From Marivita sp046591575 (lineage in GTDB: Bacteria; Pseudomonadota; Alphaproteobacteria; Rhodobacterales; Rhodobacteraceae), in contig NZ_JBIQWA010000001.1 of the NCBI RefSeq assembly GCF_046591575.1, forward strand, positions 124,001 through 188,000: DNA of 64,000 nt. Direction: 5' to 3'. The notes under the pieces were generated by a model that worked only from the letters and a program-made list of their open reading frames with translations, was not told the DNA's origin and made no database searches. Shown here in pieces: positions 54,401-62,534 of the stretch. The position numbers and the translations under genes were made by a program. How positions within the stretch are numbered: position 1 is the stretch's first letter; the number at the start of each line of letters is the position of its first letter.

Positions 54401-55010
54401 ACCCTTGCGCCTCATCATCCCCGAAGGATCAATGATCAATCCCAAAGCCCCGGCTGCTGTGATCTCGGGCAATACCGAAGTCAGCCAAGCCATAGCAGAC
54501 GCGCTTTACGGCGCGCTTGGTGTCATTGCAGGCAGTCAGGGGACAATGAACAATTTTGTCTATGGCAATGAGACATTTCAGAATTACGAAACCATCTGCG
54601 GCGGTACGGGTGCCGGCGATGGGTTTGATGGAACAAGCGCGGTCCACAGCCATATGACCAACACCCGCATGACCGACCCAGAAGTTCTGGAGACCCGTTT
54701 CCCGGTGCGCGTCGATGAATTCTCGATCCGCGCGGGGTCTGGCGGTGCAGGTCAGTTCACAGGCGGCAATGGCATCCAGCGCAAATTGCGGTTTCTTGAA
54801 CCGATGACCGTCACAGTCCTCAGCTCTCACCGGATCACCCGGCCACACGGGGCAGCAGGCGGAGAGCCGGGAAAAACCGGTGAAAACTCAATCATGCGCG
54901 CCGATGGAACAGAGGAGCGGCTCAAAGGGAATGATGTCGCCCAGATGCAGGTTGGTGACGTCTTTATCCTGAAATCGCCGGGGGGCGGTGGGTACGGCAA
55001 AGCGCCGTAA
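51411..55010 (+). CDS. HyuA/HyuB fusion, 5-oxoprolinase/hydantoinase family
   Basis: This is an ATP-dependent lactam or hydantoin ring-opening enzyme, 1199 residues, the length of full oxoprolinases. The N-terminal HyuA half (1 to about 690) has VDRGGTFTDIVARR, MGTTVATNALLERKG, FDMGGTSTDV and the GGAGGQHA loop. The C-terminal HyuB half (about 700-1190) has MLEVFNNLFMSIAEQMGATL, PGDVFMMNNPYNGGTHLPDV and SPGGGGYGKAP at the end. GGAG lies before ATG 51411. The usual reaction is 5-oxoproline plus ATP to glutamate; hydantoin or acetophenone-type substrates are possible in this family. It is divergent from the TRAP operon. Confidence 0.9.
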   Translation: MSMSNESKWQFWVDRGGTFTDIVARRPDGALRTHKLLSENPEAYPDAAVHGIRTLLGISAKETIPEGHISAVKMGTTVATNALLERKGEPTVLMITKGMKDLLRIGYQNRPNLFDLHITLPELLYDHVIEVEERMGADGQVILPLNTDHARDALSRAYDKGFRSVAIALMHGYRYTDHETHLGELARHLGFAQISLSHEASPLIKLVSRGDTAVVDAYLSPILRRYVAQVADALGASDGGCDSLMFMQSNGGLTDARMFQGKDAILSGPAGGVVGMVRTAADLGFQKLIGFDMGGTSTDVCHYAGEYERSFETEVAGVRMRAPMMSIHTVAAGGGSILTYQDGRMQVGPESAGANPGPASYRRDGPLTVTDCNVLLGKLQPDQFPAVFGPNADQPLDADIVRAKFETLAAEIGGDKSVEDIAEGFLRIAVENMANAIKKISVQRGYDVTRYTMNCFGGAGGQHACLVADALGMESIFIHPFAGVLSAFGMGLADVRAIREAQFARSVDDISAARQTVQTLIQEARNDVRDQGIPDQAIHAVAMAHIRTDGAHQTLEVPFGDPVEMTESFAQAHRQRFGFVPEYADLIIDVLTAEAIGSTGEEVTIPDAAQARAPAKTARMFSDGAWRDVPLVDRTMLGPGESVKGPAILTEPTGTNIVEAGWDATCEQGGNLVLRRVVPLDRQEAIGTSVDPVMLEVFNNLFMSIAEQMGATLANTAYSVNIKERYDFSCALFDAAGDLVANAPHVPVHLGSMSESVRTILAQNAGKIRPGDVFMMNNPYNGGTHLPDVTVITPVFDDAGANIIYTVASRGHHADIGGTTPGSAPPDSTHIDQEGVLIDNFLLVKQGVLQDSAARDLLASGAYPCRNIDQNMADLAAQIAANATGVQELQKITHQFGLDVVHAYMRHVQDNAEESVRRVLDVLHDSTFTYPLDSGAQIKVSIAVDKSARSATLDFTGTSPQDTFNYNAPSAICHAVVLYVFRTLVGANIPMNEGCLKPLRLIIPEGSMINPKAPAAVISGNTEVSQAIADALYGALGVIAGSQGTMNNFVYGNETFQNYETICGGTGAGDGFDGTSAVHSHMTNTRMTDPEVLETRFPVRVDEFSIRAGSGGAGQFTGGNGIQRKLRFLEPMTVTVLSSHRITRPHGAAGGEPGKTGENSIMRADGTEERLKGNDVAQMQVGDVFILKSPGGGGYGKAP

Positions 55011-55047
55011 GCAAAAGGCGACGTCCGGTTCGCGTCCAATCTATCTG

Positions 55048-57150
55048 TTATGTCTTCAACGCCGCAGAGATTATCGCGTCGGCATCGAACGGCATCCGCC
55101 GCAAGCGCAGACCGGTTGCGGCATGGATCGCGTTGGCGATGGCGGCGACGGTGGGTCCGGGGCTGGCTTCTCCGGCACCCACCGACGGGGTGTCGTCCGG
55201 TTCGAGCAGGCGAATATTGACCCGAGGCACATTGTCAAAACGCAGCACTGCGTAGCTGTCCCAATCAAGGCAGTCGCGCCCCTCCGGCCCCCATGTCACG
55301 GCCTCAAAAAGCGCCCAGCTTGCGCCTTGCAGCACCCCACCTTCCAACTGCGCACGCAGACCGTCGGGATCGACCACGCGACCAGCATCCGCGACCAGCG
55401 TAACCTGCGCTAAATGCGTTGCGCCCTGATCGTCGACGTTCAGATCGACGGCAATGCCGACACGGGTCATGGCGTTTTTGTATTGCGCATAAGCGATCCC
55501 GCGCGCCTGCGCTTGGGGCAACGGCGGCAGCACCTGTTCCAGATGATCAAGCACGGCCAGCGCGCGCGGATCGTCGAGATGCTGGCGGCGGAAGTCGAGC
55601 GGCGGGATGCCGGCGGCGATGGCAAGATCGTCCATCGTGGATTCGATGGCCAGCACATTGGCCACCGCGCCAAGGCAACGCAGCGCGGAAGGTCGCAGTG
55701 GCAGATCGGGCACCAGCGCCTTGACCAGCTTCCTGTCGGGCAGGCGGTAGATCGGATCGAGGTTGCGATGCAGGCCCGCGTGCCGGTTCATGTTCGGCTC
55801 GGGCACAAAGCGCGGCACGTCGGTGTCGCGCAGCGTGTTCGAAGCCAGCCGCGCGGCCCCTGCCCGGTTCGGTCCGGGGCGCGGTCGGCCCCGATGGGTG
55901 TCGCCGCGCGCCTCCATCCACCAGCCTGTGATCGCGCCGCCCTTGCCCGTATCGGCGGCAACGCGAACTTGCATGGCGGTGCCCACCGGTTCGCGCGCAT
56001 GTTCATCGGCGCGACTGTATTTCAGCAGGATCGGCGTGTCAGGAATGGCGCGCGCAATGATGGCGGCATCAAAGGCGGCATCGTCGGCACCGTTATGCCC
56101 GTAACAACCCGAGCCGGGCACATGTTCCAGCACGACATCCTCCAGCACCATGCCGAAACTGTCGGCAATGCTGTCGCGCAGCGGATAGAGCCCTTGGGAA
56201 TGGGTCAGAATTTCGAGAGTGCCGTTCCGAAATGTCGCCATTGCCGCCGACGGGGCCAGCGCCGCGTGCAGCGTATAGGGGCGCTCATAGGTCGCCTCAT
56301 AGCCGGGCGCATCGGGATAGGGTGGCACCAGGGCGTCCGTGTCGGGCTTGCCGTCCCGGATCGCAAAGCGCTGTGCCGCGTGGTTGTGCATCATCCCGAA
56401 CACGTCGCCGGCCTCGATGCCGTCGCCGATCTCCCACGCGCAGGCGCGGTGCAGCGCCTCGGCGGCGCGGATCACCTGCCATTCATCCGGCCCGGCCACG
56501 GCCAGAAACGATCCGTCCCGCACGAGGGTCAGCCCGGCGTCGGCCAGTCTGGCTGTCGCCTTTGGATCAAGCTCCGCAAGCCGCGCCCATTGCATCGGCG
56601 GGCGTATAATGCGGGCATGCCACATGCCGGGGCGGTCAAGGTCGTGCACATAGGTGAACTGTCCCTCAACCATCTCGCGCAGGCCGCGCGGGGGGTGATC
56701 GGGGATGGAGACTTGGCGGCTGGGCGCGTTCGGATCGACAGGAAGGTCGGCGGGCAAGTCGCGCAGCAGATCAAAAAGATCAAGCGTCCGGTTGCTGCCA
56801 CGATGGCGGATTTCGCCGTCGACCAGGTCAAGATCATCAGCGGGCACATCCATCTGCCGCGCGGCCACAGCCCAGGCGGCGGCGCGGGCAGTGGCGCAGG
56901 CGCGGCGTTGGGCGTGGCCTGTCTGTTCGATCGAGTTACTGCCCGAGGTGATGCCCTCGTCGGGGCTGTCGCTGGTGCGCACCGGGGCCATGTCGATCCG
57001 GTCATAGGCAAGCGACAGTTCCTGTGCCGCAATACGGATCAGCGCGGTCGAGATGCGCTGGCCCAGATCGACCTTGCCGGTGCGCAGCCGCAGCTTCTCG
57101 TCTTGGACACGCAACCAGTCTCGAACCAGCGGATAAGCATCAAGGCTCAT
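55048..57150 (-). CDS. Molybdenum hydroxylase, molybdopterin-binding large subunit
   Basis: This is the catalytic subunit of a xanthine dehydrogenase-family enzyme, 700 residues, of the small IorB-like type. It has WLRVQDEKLRLRTGKVDLGQRISTAL split over the first helices, SPDEGITSGSNSIEQTG, the hammerhead region EGQFTYVHDLDRPGMWHARIIRPP and the pocket with SGCYGHNGADDAAFDAA. The C-terminal SVGAGEASPGPTVAAIANAI matches the family's catalytic-Glu region (GVGE replaced by GAGE). ATG 57150 overlaps the Fe-S gene by 4 nt; the longer upstream frame is a shadow of that gene. Substrate is unknown. Confidence 0.88.
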   Translation of the reverse strand: MSLDAYPLVRDWLRVQDEKLRLRTGKVDLGQRISTALIRIAAQELSLAYDRIDMAPVRTSDSPDEGITSGSNSIEQTGHAQRRACATARAAAWAVAARQMDVPADDLDLVDGEIRHRGSNRTLDLFDLLRDLPADLPVDPNAPSRQVSIPDHPPRGLREMVEGQFTYVHDLDRPGMWHARIIRPPMQWARLAELDPKATARLADAGLTLVRDGSFLAVAGPDEWQVIRAAEALHRACAWEIGDGIEAGDVFGMMHNHAAQRFAIRDGKPDTDALVPPYPDAPGYEATYERPYTLHAALAPSAAMATFRNGTLEILTHSQGLYPLRDSIADSFGMVLEDVVLEHVPGSGCYGHNGADDAAFDAAIIARAIPDTPILLKYSRADEHAREPVGTAMQVRVAADTGKGGAITGWWMEARGDTHRGRPRPGPNRAGAARLASNTLRDTDVPRFVPEPNMNRHAGLHRNLDPIYRLPDRKLVKALVPDLPLRPSALRCLGAVANVLAIESTMDDLAIAAGIPPLDFRRQHLDDPRALAVLDHLEQVLPPLPQAQARGIAYAQYKNAMTRVGIAVDLNVDDQGATHLAQVTLVADAGRVVDPDGLRAQLEGGVLQGASWALFEAVTWGPEGRDCLDWDSYAVLRFDNVPRVNIRLLEPDDTPSVGAGEASPGPTVAAIANAIHAATGLRLRRMPFDADAIISAALKT

Positions 57151-57608
57151 GCCCGGTCCTCCAACACCGCCTCCGCCGCCGCCAAAACACGCGGATGGGT
57201 GCCGCAGCGACACAGATGCGGGGCCAGCGCGGATTTCAGCCCATCTCGGTCGCGCGGCGCGTCGCTGTCCTTGGCCAGCGCCGTGACGGCGACCACCAGA
57301 CCGGCGGTACAATAGCCGCATTGCGCCGCCCCGGCATCGACGAACGCATCCTGCACCCGGCGACCCAGCGGATCGGAAGACAGGCCTTCGACGGTGACGA
57401 TCTCGCGCCCCTCGAAGGTGGCGGCGGGCGCCGCGCAACTTTGCGCCGCCTGCCCGTCCACCAGTACCGTGCAGGCACCGCATTGTTCCAGCCCGCAACC
57501 GATCTTGGTGCCCTTCAGACCCAGCAGATTGCGCAGCACATAGGCCAGCGGCATGTCGCCATCGGCCTCCACCTCATGCGCCTCGCCGTTGACGCGCAAT
57601 GTCAGCAC
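57147..57608 (-). CDS. Molybdenum hydroxylase, 2Fe-2S subunit
   Basis: This is the electron-transfer subunit, 153 residues. The plant-type 2Fe-2S motif is CGLEQCGACTVLVDG with a fourth Cys at SCAAP. The second cluster is CGYCTAG and LCRCGTHPR. This is the standard CoxS/IorA layout. There is no FAD subunit gene next to it, typical of IorAB-type enzymes that pass electrons to a cytochrome. It overlaps the OsmC gene by 7 nt. Confidence 0.92.
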   Translation of the reverse strand: MLTLRVNGEAHEVEADGDMPLAYVLRNLLGLKGTKIGCGLEQCGACTVLVDGQAAQSCAAPAATFEGREIVTVEGLSSDPLGRRVQDAFVDAGAAQCGYCTAGLVVAVTALAKDSDAPRDRDGLKSALAPHLCRCGTHPRVLAAAEAVLEDRA

Positions 57609-58090
57609 GGCGCGACCTTTTCCCAGACCACCTCAAGCGTCACATCGGCCGAGGTGAAGAGGTTCATCACCGGGCAGCGATATTCGACATTGCGGCGCAG
57701 ACGATCCAGCCGTTCGTCGGATTCCTCGGTATGGATGCGGATGCGCATCTTGACCCAGTTGAAATAAGGCCGCACGCCCTGCACGCCGCGACTGCCGCGC
57801 TGATCGACCTCGCCATCGGCTTCGATATCGACGGCGGAATAGTCGAACTTCATCGCCTCGGCGCAGCGGTTGATGATCACCCCTTCGCAGCCGCAAAGCG
57901 ACGACAGCGTCATCTCCAAAGGCGTTGGGCCAGTGTTGCTTTCCTTTTCGTCGGTGATGACGACGTGATCGCGCACCATCATAACGCTGCGGGTGGACCC
58001 TTCGTTGCGCATCGACACGCGGCGAATGCCAAGCGCCTTCTTGTTGGGGTCGACGCTGGGCGGCAGCAGGTCTTGGGATTGGTCGGTCAT
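57602..58090 (-). CDS. OsmC-family protein
   Basis: This is a 162-residue OsmC/Ohr-fold protein. These enzymes reduce organic hydroperoxides with two cysteines. Here the first Cys lies in LCGCEGVIINRCAEAM and the second in YRCPVMNLF, so both catalytic positions are present (CGCEG and RCPV). It shares one base with the upstream stop (TGATG). It may protect the molybdenum enzyme or detoxify a by-product, or act as a thiol-dependent helper. Confidence 0.87.
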   Translation of the reverse strand: MTDQSQDLLPPSVDPNKKALGIRRVSMRNEGSTRSVMMVRDHVVITDEKESNTGPTPLEMTLSSLCGCEGVIINRCAEAMKFDYSAVDIEADGEVDQRGSRGVQGVRPYFNWVKMRIRIHTEESDERLDRLRRNVEYRCPVMNLFTSADVTLEVVWEKVAPC

Positions 58091-59343
58091 CAGGTCATCT
58101 CCAGAATATCGAGACCGTTCACACGGTCGAGCAGGTAGATGCGGCCGTGATCGTCCACATCAACATCGTTGGATTGGGGCGCGCCGCCGGGGCCGCGCTC
58201 GGGCATGAAATACGCCACCTCCTGCGGGGTGAGCGGATCGGCCAGATCCAGCACCCGAAGGCCACCGGCAAACCAGGTGCAATAGACCAGCGTCCCGTCC
58301 AGCTTTTCGCGGTATTGATGCGCGCCGAACCGTACGCCCTCTTCGCCGACATAGGGACAGGCGCGTTCGCTCAGATCCCAGGCCGCAACCGCTTCGATAT
58401 TGTCCAGGTCGGTCACGTCCATCACCCAGAGAAAGCCGTGCAGGCGGCCGGGCTGATGCGCGTGTTCCTCGTCGATGGCGACGGCATAGCGACGACCGTC
58501 GATGCGCTGCTCCAGCGGCATGACCGTATGCGTCGGTTCGGGGATCGCCTCGGGCCAGACATAGCTGCCGATCTGGCGCGGATTGGTGATGTCTGACGCA
58601 TCGAGCACGCGCATCCCGGCGTGCCATGTGGCGGCCCAAAGCTCGTCACCGCAGCGCATGGCGTGGTGCAGGCGGTGGCTGTAGCCCGGCCCGGTCGGCG
58701 TTTCGCCCTTTGCGACATGCTGTCCCGGCATGTGCCAGCGCGACACTTCGGTCGGGTTGGTTGGGTCGGCCAGATCATAGATAACGAGGATATTGCCGAC
58801 ATAGCCCTCCATCTCGGTCGAGATATAGGCGAAGTTTTCATCCATATCGAAGCGGTGCACGCCGAAACCGTGGGTCTTGACGTAGGACAAAAGGCGCGGC
58901 GCGGTCTTGTCCGAGATATCCCAGACGCGGAACCCGCCGCCGTCATAGCCACGCTCGCGGGCGGCATCGAGGGTCGGGATGTCGTCGGGTTTGACGCCCA
59001 GCTCTACCGCGATGGCCGCGTCCTCCAGCCCCTTGTTCCGCAGCTCGGGGATACGGTCGCCCTTGCGCAGAAAATGGCGCTGGTCCTGTTCGACATTGGT
59101 GATCATCAGATCGCCCGCCACCCGCACCTTATGGGTGTGCGACCACTCGGGCGGCTCCACATGGCTCACAACCTTTGGGTTGGTCGGGTCCGACACATCG
59201 AGGATCGACGTGCCATGCGGCGCTTTCATATGGCCGATATAGGCGTAATCGCCCTGCACCACCACTTGCCCGCCCCCGGCAATATCGAGCCGCGCCAGAT
59301 GTTTGACGCCTTTCGACAGCGCAATGTCATACTCTACCTTCAT
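58090..59343 (-). CDS. LVIVD-repeat beta-propeller protein
   Basis: This 417-residue protein has repeated LVIVD-type blades, such as YAYIGHMKAPHGTSILDVSDPTNPKVVSH, FAYISTEMEGYVGNILVIYDLADPTNP and RVLDLADPLTPQEV. No signal peptide is visible at the ATG 59343 start, which overlaps the tctA stop by 4 nt. Members of this group are often found beside transport and oxidoreductase genes; biochemical function is not settled. It probably binds a partner or a small ligand. Confidence 0.85.
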   Translation of the reverse strand: MKVEYDIALSKGVKHLARLDIAGGGQVVVQGDYAYIGHMKAPHGTSILDVSDPTNPKVVSHVEPPEWSHTHKVRVAGDLMITNVEQDQRHFLRKGDRIPELRNKGLEDAAIAVELGVKPDDIPTLDAARERGYDGGGFRVWDISDKTAPRLLSYVKTHGFGVHRFDMDENFAYISTEMEGYVGNILVIYDLADPTNPTEVSRWHMPGQHVAKGETPTGPGYSHRLHHAMRCGDELWAATWHAGMRVLDASDITNPRQIGSYVWPEAIPEPTHTVMPLEQRIDGRRYAVAIDEEHAHQPGRLHGFLWVMDVTDLDNIEAVAAWDLSERACPYVGEEGVRFGAHQYREKLDGTLVYCTWFAGGLRVLDLADPLTPQEVAYFMPERGPGGAPQSNDVDVDDHGRIYLLDRVNGLDILEMT

Positions 59344-60854
59344 TGGATCACCATTTCTTTTTTCTTGCGCCGACGGTCGAACACCAGCGGCAGCACGAGC
59401 GAGATCACCAGCGCCACCCAAAGGATGTTGCCGAGTGTCGAGGAGAACAGAACCGAAATGTCGCCTTCGGATTTCTTGAGCGCGCGCAGGAAATATGTCT
59501 CGAGCAGCGGGCCGAGGATCACCCCGATCAGGATCGCCGCCACGTGGTATCCCGTGCGGCGCGCGATATAGCCGATGACGCCGAAGGCAAGCGCCAGATA
59601 GATGTCGAACATGTATTCGCGCGGCACGAAGGCCCCCACCAGAGTGAAGGAGATGATCATCGGCGCAAGATAGATCGTCGGCACCGTCGTGACCCGGCTC
59701 ATGTAGCGCGACAGCGGCAGAATCGTCAGGATCATCAATAGGTAGGACACCGCCATCGCCATGAACATGCCGTAGCCGACCTTGGGTTCCTGTTGAAATA
59801 GCGAGGGTCCGAAGCTGACGCCGTGAAACTGCATCACCACCAGCATGATCGCCGCCGTCGCACCGCCGGGAATGCCCAGCACCAGAAGCGGCACCAGCGT
59901 GCCCGAGGTGACGCCGTTATTGGCGCTTTCGGGCGCGATCAGCCCTTCGATATGACCAGTGCCGTATTTTTCAGGTGTCTTGGAAAAGGTGCGCGACTGC
60001 TGGTAGGCGACGAAGCTGGCAATGGACGCACCCGCGCCGGGAATAACACCGATGATAAGCCCGATCACCGAAGTCCAGGCAATATGCGCCCAGCGTTTGA
60101 ACGCGTCCCGAACGCCCTCAAACGTCGCAGCCCAGGTGGGGTTCTCCATCGCGGTCTGGCCTTGTTTGGTCAGAATCACGCGCTTTTCGATGATGATGAA
60201 CGCCTCTGACACGGCAAACAGCCCAACCAGAGCCGGGATCAGTGGCACGCCATCGTAAAGTTCGAGAAAGCCCATCGTGCCGCGCGGCGTGGCATAGACA
60301 ACATCCGCGCCGATGGAGCCGAGCATCAGGCCGAAGAACCCCGCGATCAGGCCTTTAACCATGTCTTGCGCGGCAATCGACGCGATCAGCGAAATCCCGA
60401 ACAGCATGATCACGATCATTTCGACCGAGTGCATATAGAACCCGACCCGCGCCAGAAGCGGCATCGCCGCCAGCGCGATCATTGTCGTCAGCAGACCGCC
60501 AAGCGAGGAGGCGACGAACGAGATCGCCAGCGCCTGCTGGCCGCGCCCCTGCTTGGTCATGGGATAGCCGTCAAGCGGTGTGGCCGCCGCCCCTGCGGTG
60601 CCCGGGATATTGACAAGGATCGCCGGGATCCCCGCCCCCATCCGCGCCGCGCAATAAAGCGAGACCATGAAGATCAGGCCGGTCTGCAACTCCATCGCCA
60701 GGGTCAGCGGCATCAGGATGATGATGGTATTGGCCGCCGAAAAGCCGGGAATGCCGCCGACGATCAAGCCCAGAAAGATCGTAGGGATGATGACCCACCA
60801 GAAACTTATGGTCTCGAAAAAGACCTCGATCAGGATTGCGGAGGTGTCACCCAT
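59340..60854 (-). CDS. tctA: Tripartite tricarboxylate transporter permease TctA
   Basis: This is the large membrane subunit, 504 residues, about 11-12 helices. Family signatures are GLIVGGIPGFSAANTIIILMPLTLAM, GAGIPAILVNIPGTAGAAATPLDGYPM and LIAPESANNGVTSGTLVPLLVLGIPGG. It overlaps tctB by 8 nt and the LVIVD gene by 4 nt. It uses the proton or sodium gradient to import carboxylates delivered by TctC. Confidence 0.94.
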   Translation of the reverse strand: MGDTSAILIEVFFETISFWWVIIPTIFLGLIVGGIPGFSAANTIIILMPLTLAMELQTGLIFMVSLYCAARMGAGIPAILVNIPGTAGAAATPLDGYPMTKQGRGQQALAISFVASSLGGLLTTMIALAAMPLLARVGFYMHSVEMIVIMLFGISLIASIAAQDMVKGLIAGFFGLMLGSIGADVVYATPRGTMGFLELYDGVPLIPALVGLFAVSEAFIIIEKRVILTKQGQTAMENPTWAATFEGVRDAFKRWAHIAWTSVIGLIIGVIPGAGASIASFVAYQQSRTFSKTPEKYGTGHIEGLIAPESANNGVTSGTLVPLLVLGIPGGATAAIMLVVMQFHGVSFGPSLFQQEPKVGYGMFMAMAVSYLLMILTILPLSRYMSRVTTVPTIYLAPMIISFTLVGAFVPREYMFDIYLALAFGVIGYIARRTGYHVAAILIGVILGPLLETYFLRALKKSEGDISVLFSSTLGNILWVALVISLVLPLVFDRRRKKKEMVIQ

Positions 60855-61359
60855 TGGCCAGCACCATGCGCATCGTGTTCTCGAACCAGCCGCGCGGGAA
60901 CCGGGTCTCGAACGCCCAGATGAACACGGCCCATCCGCCCAGCGACATCAGCGCCGAGGTGACCGTGATCAACCCGAGGCGTTTGAACTGTCCCAGCACG
61001 GCCATGCTAAGCCAGAGAAACAGGAACGTGGTGAGCGTAAAGCCCAGACGGTCGATCAGGGCGCAAAAGCCGATCGTGGTGATCAGCAGCCCGATCCGTC
61101 CGGTGCGGATATCGTCGTAGCTGAAAAGATTGCCGAAGGTCAGCCGTCCCTCGTCCCGCTGCAAGAGACCCACGACCTTGACGAAGAACAGCGCGCAGAC
61201 GAATAGCAGCACCCCGCCGATGGCAAACGCGCTGACCTGCGCCGTCCAGGGCGAATTCCAGATCGTCGAGAAATAATAGAGCGTGAAGATCACCGCCATC
61301 ACGGGGATGACAAGCTCTCCGCCCAGATGACGGGGCGGGTCATTTGGATCGTGGGACAT
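60847..61359 (-). CDS. tctB: Tripartite tricarboxylate transporter small permease TctB
   Basis: This is the four-helix small subunit, 170 residues (VIPVMAVIFTLYYFSTIW, FAIGGVLLFVCALFFVKVVG, ITTIGFCALIDRLGFTLTTF, and a last helix). Sequence is poorly conserved in the family, so position between tctC and tctA is the main support. Confidence 0.88.
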   Translation of the reverse strand: MSHDPNDPPRHLGGELVIPVMAVIFTLYYFSTIWNSPWTAQVSAFAIGGVLLFVCALFFVKVVGLLQRDEGRLTFGNLFSYDDIRTGRIGLLITTIGFCALIDRLGFTLTTFLFLWLSMAVLGQFKRLGLITVTSALMSLGGWAVFIWAFETRFPRGWFENTMRMVLANG

Positions 61360-61396
61360 GGGTGTTCCTATGGCGTCAAACGGTCGGGATGCCGCG

Positions 61397-61423
61397 ACCG
61401 GCCCTTGCCGTGCAAAGGCCGGT
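61397..61423 (-). other. Stem-loop between tctC and tctB
   Basis: ACCGGCCTTTGC/GCAAGGGCCGGT (12 bp, one G-T pair) with loop ACG lies 16 nt past the tctC stop. It is very stable and has no T-run, so an mRNA-protecting or attenuating role is likely. Confidence 0.7.
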
Positions 61424-61439
61424 GCGAAGGATCAGCGCA

Positions 61440-62441
61440 TCATGCGCCGGTCAGCAAGGGTTTGTAGCGTTCGCCCAGTTCAAGCATGTCCTTGACGAAT
61501 TGCGCACATTCCTCGACGCCGCCCTGATTGAGGTATTCCGGCGTGCCGCGCGCGGCGACATAGGCGTCAAGCAGCCTTGGGTCCTCGAAGGTTTCCTTGA
61601 ACGTGCGTTGCAGCACCTCCATCCGCTCGGGGAATTCCTCGGCGGCGGCGCGATGGATGCCGAAGGCGCGGGCCGACAGCATCTCGGGCAGGTCCATGCC
61701 ATAAACACTGTTGATGCTTTCGGCATTGTCGAGCGCGTCTCCGACGCGGTTCTCGCCAAAGACCAGTACCGTCTTGACGCTGTCCCCGGCCGAGATCACC
61801 GATCCGGAAGTCAGGACCGAAAAATCGACTTCGCCGGTCACGGCCCCCGCGACGGTGTTCTTGCCGCCGGACAAGGGAATAAGGTTGAAACTGGCTCCGG
61901 TTTCCTCTCCCAACGCCAGAATGCCGATAGAGGCCGGATGCGCCATGCGGCTGGTGCCGACGGTCAGGGTGCGTTTCTTGCCCTCTTCGACGATCTGCTC
62001 GATGCTTTGCAACGGGCTTTCGGCCCCAACAAAGGCACAGCACGGATCGGTATCGACACGGCCGAAATAGAAATAGTCATTGATGTCAAAGCTTGGCGGC
62101 TGCACCGCCCAGTTAAGCACTTCCGGCCCCATATTACCAAAAATCAGGTTGTAGGCATTGGGTTCGGACTTGCCCATGTAAATCTCGTACCCGACCCGGC
62201 CCGACGCACCAGGATAGAAACCGGGCTCGAAGTCAGTTCCCAGCTTTTCTTTCCAAATGCTCGAAAACGCCCGGAAATTCCGGTCTGCCCCGCCGCCTTC
62301 GCGGGTTGGAATGAAAACTTCGATATTACGTTCGGGAAAGCTTTGCGCACGCAGAATGCCGGGGCTGGCCAGGGTAAGCGCCGAGGCAGCCGCCCCGGTG
62401 CCCAAAAGGGTACGGCGGGTGATGGTGTTGGTCATCTTCAT
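61440..62441 (-). CDS. tctC: Tripartite tricarboxylate transporter binding protein TctC
   Basis: This is a periplasmic solute-binding protein of the Bug/TctC family, 333 residues. It begins with a Tat-like signal (TRRTLLGTGAAASALTLASP). The mature protein has FPERNIEVFIPTREGGGADRNFRAFS and an ion-binding carboxylate loop typical of Bug proteins. GGAGGAG precedes ATG 62441. It starts the transporter part of the operon, 93 nt after the TauE gene. The ligand is likely a carboxylate. Confidence 0.9.
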   Translation of the reverse strand: MKMTNTITRRTLLGTGAAASALTLASPGILRAQSFPERNIEVFIPTREGGGADRNFRAFSSIWKEKLGTDFEPGFYPGASGRVGYEIYMGKSEPNAYNLIFGNMGPEVLNWAVQPPSFDINDYFYFGRVDTDPCCAFVGAESPLQSIEQIVEEGKKRTLTVGTSRMAHPASIGILALGEETGASFNLIPLSGGKNTVAGAVTGEVDFSVLTSGSVISAGDSVKTVLVFGENRVGDALDNAESINSVYGMDLPEMLSARAFGIHRAAAEEFPERMEVLQRTFKETFEDPRLLDAYVAARGTPEYLNQGGVEECAQFVKDMLELGERYKPLLTGA

Positions 62442-62534
62442 AATGTCTCCTCCCAAAAAAGATAAGATCGGTGCACCGGTTTTCGTCTTGTCTCCGCAAT
62501 GGTCCCGATGCCGGGCCTTGCGGTTCGGGTCGCG

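Noticed and set aside
55414..57315. 633-codon open frame antisense to the molybdenum hydroxylase
   Set aside because: Shadow frame rich in Arg, Gly and His with no recognisable domain; the minus-strand genes have cofactor motifs and coupled starts.
57151..57498. N-terminal extension of the molybdenum hydroxylase large subunit
   Set aside because: The extra codons are the 2Fe-2S gene read in another frame; the ATG at 57150 overlaps that gene's stop in the normal coupled way.
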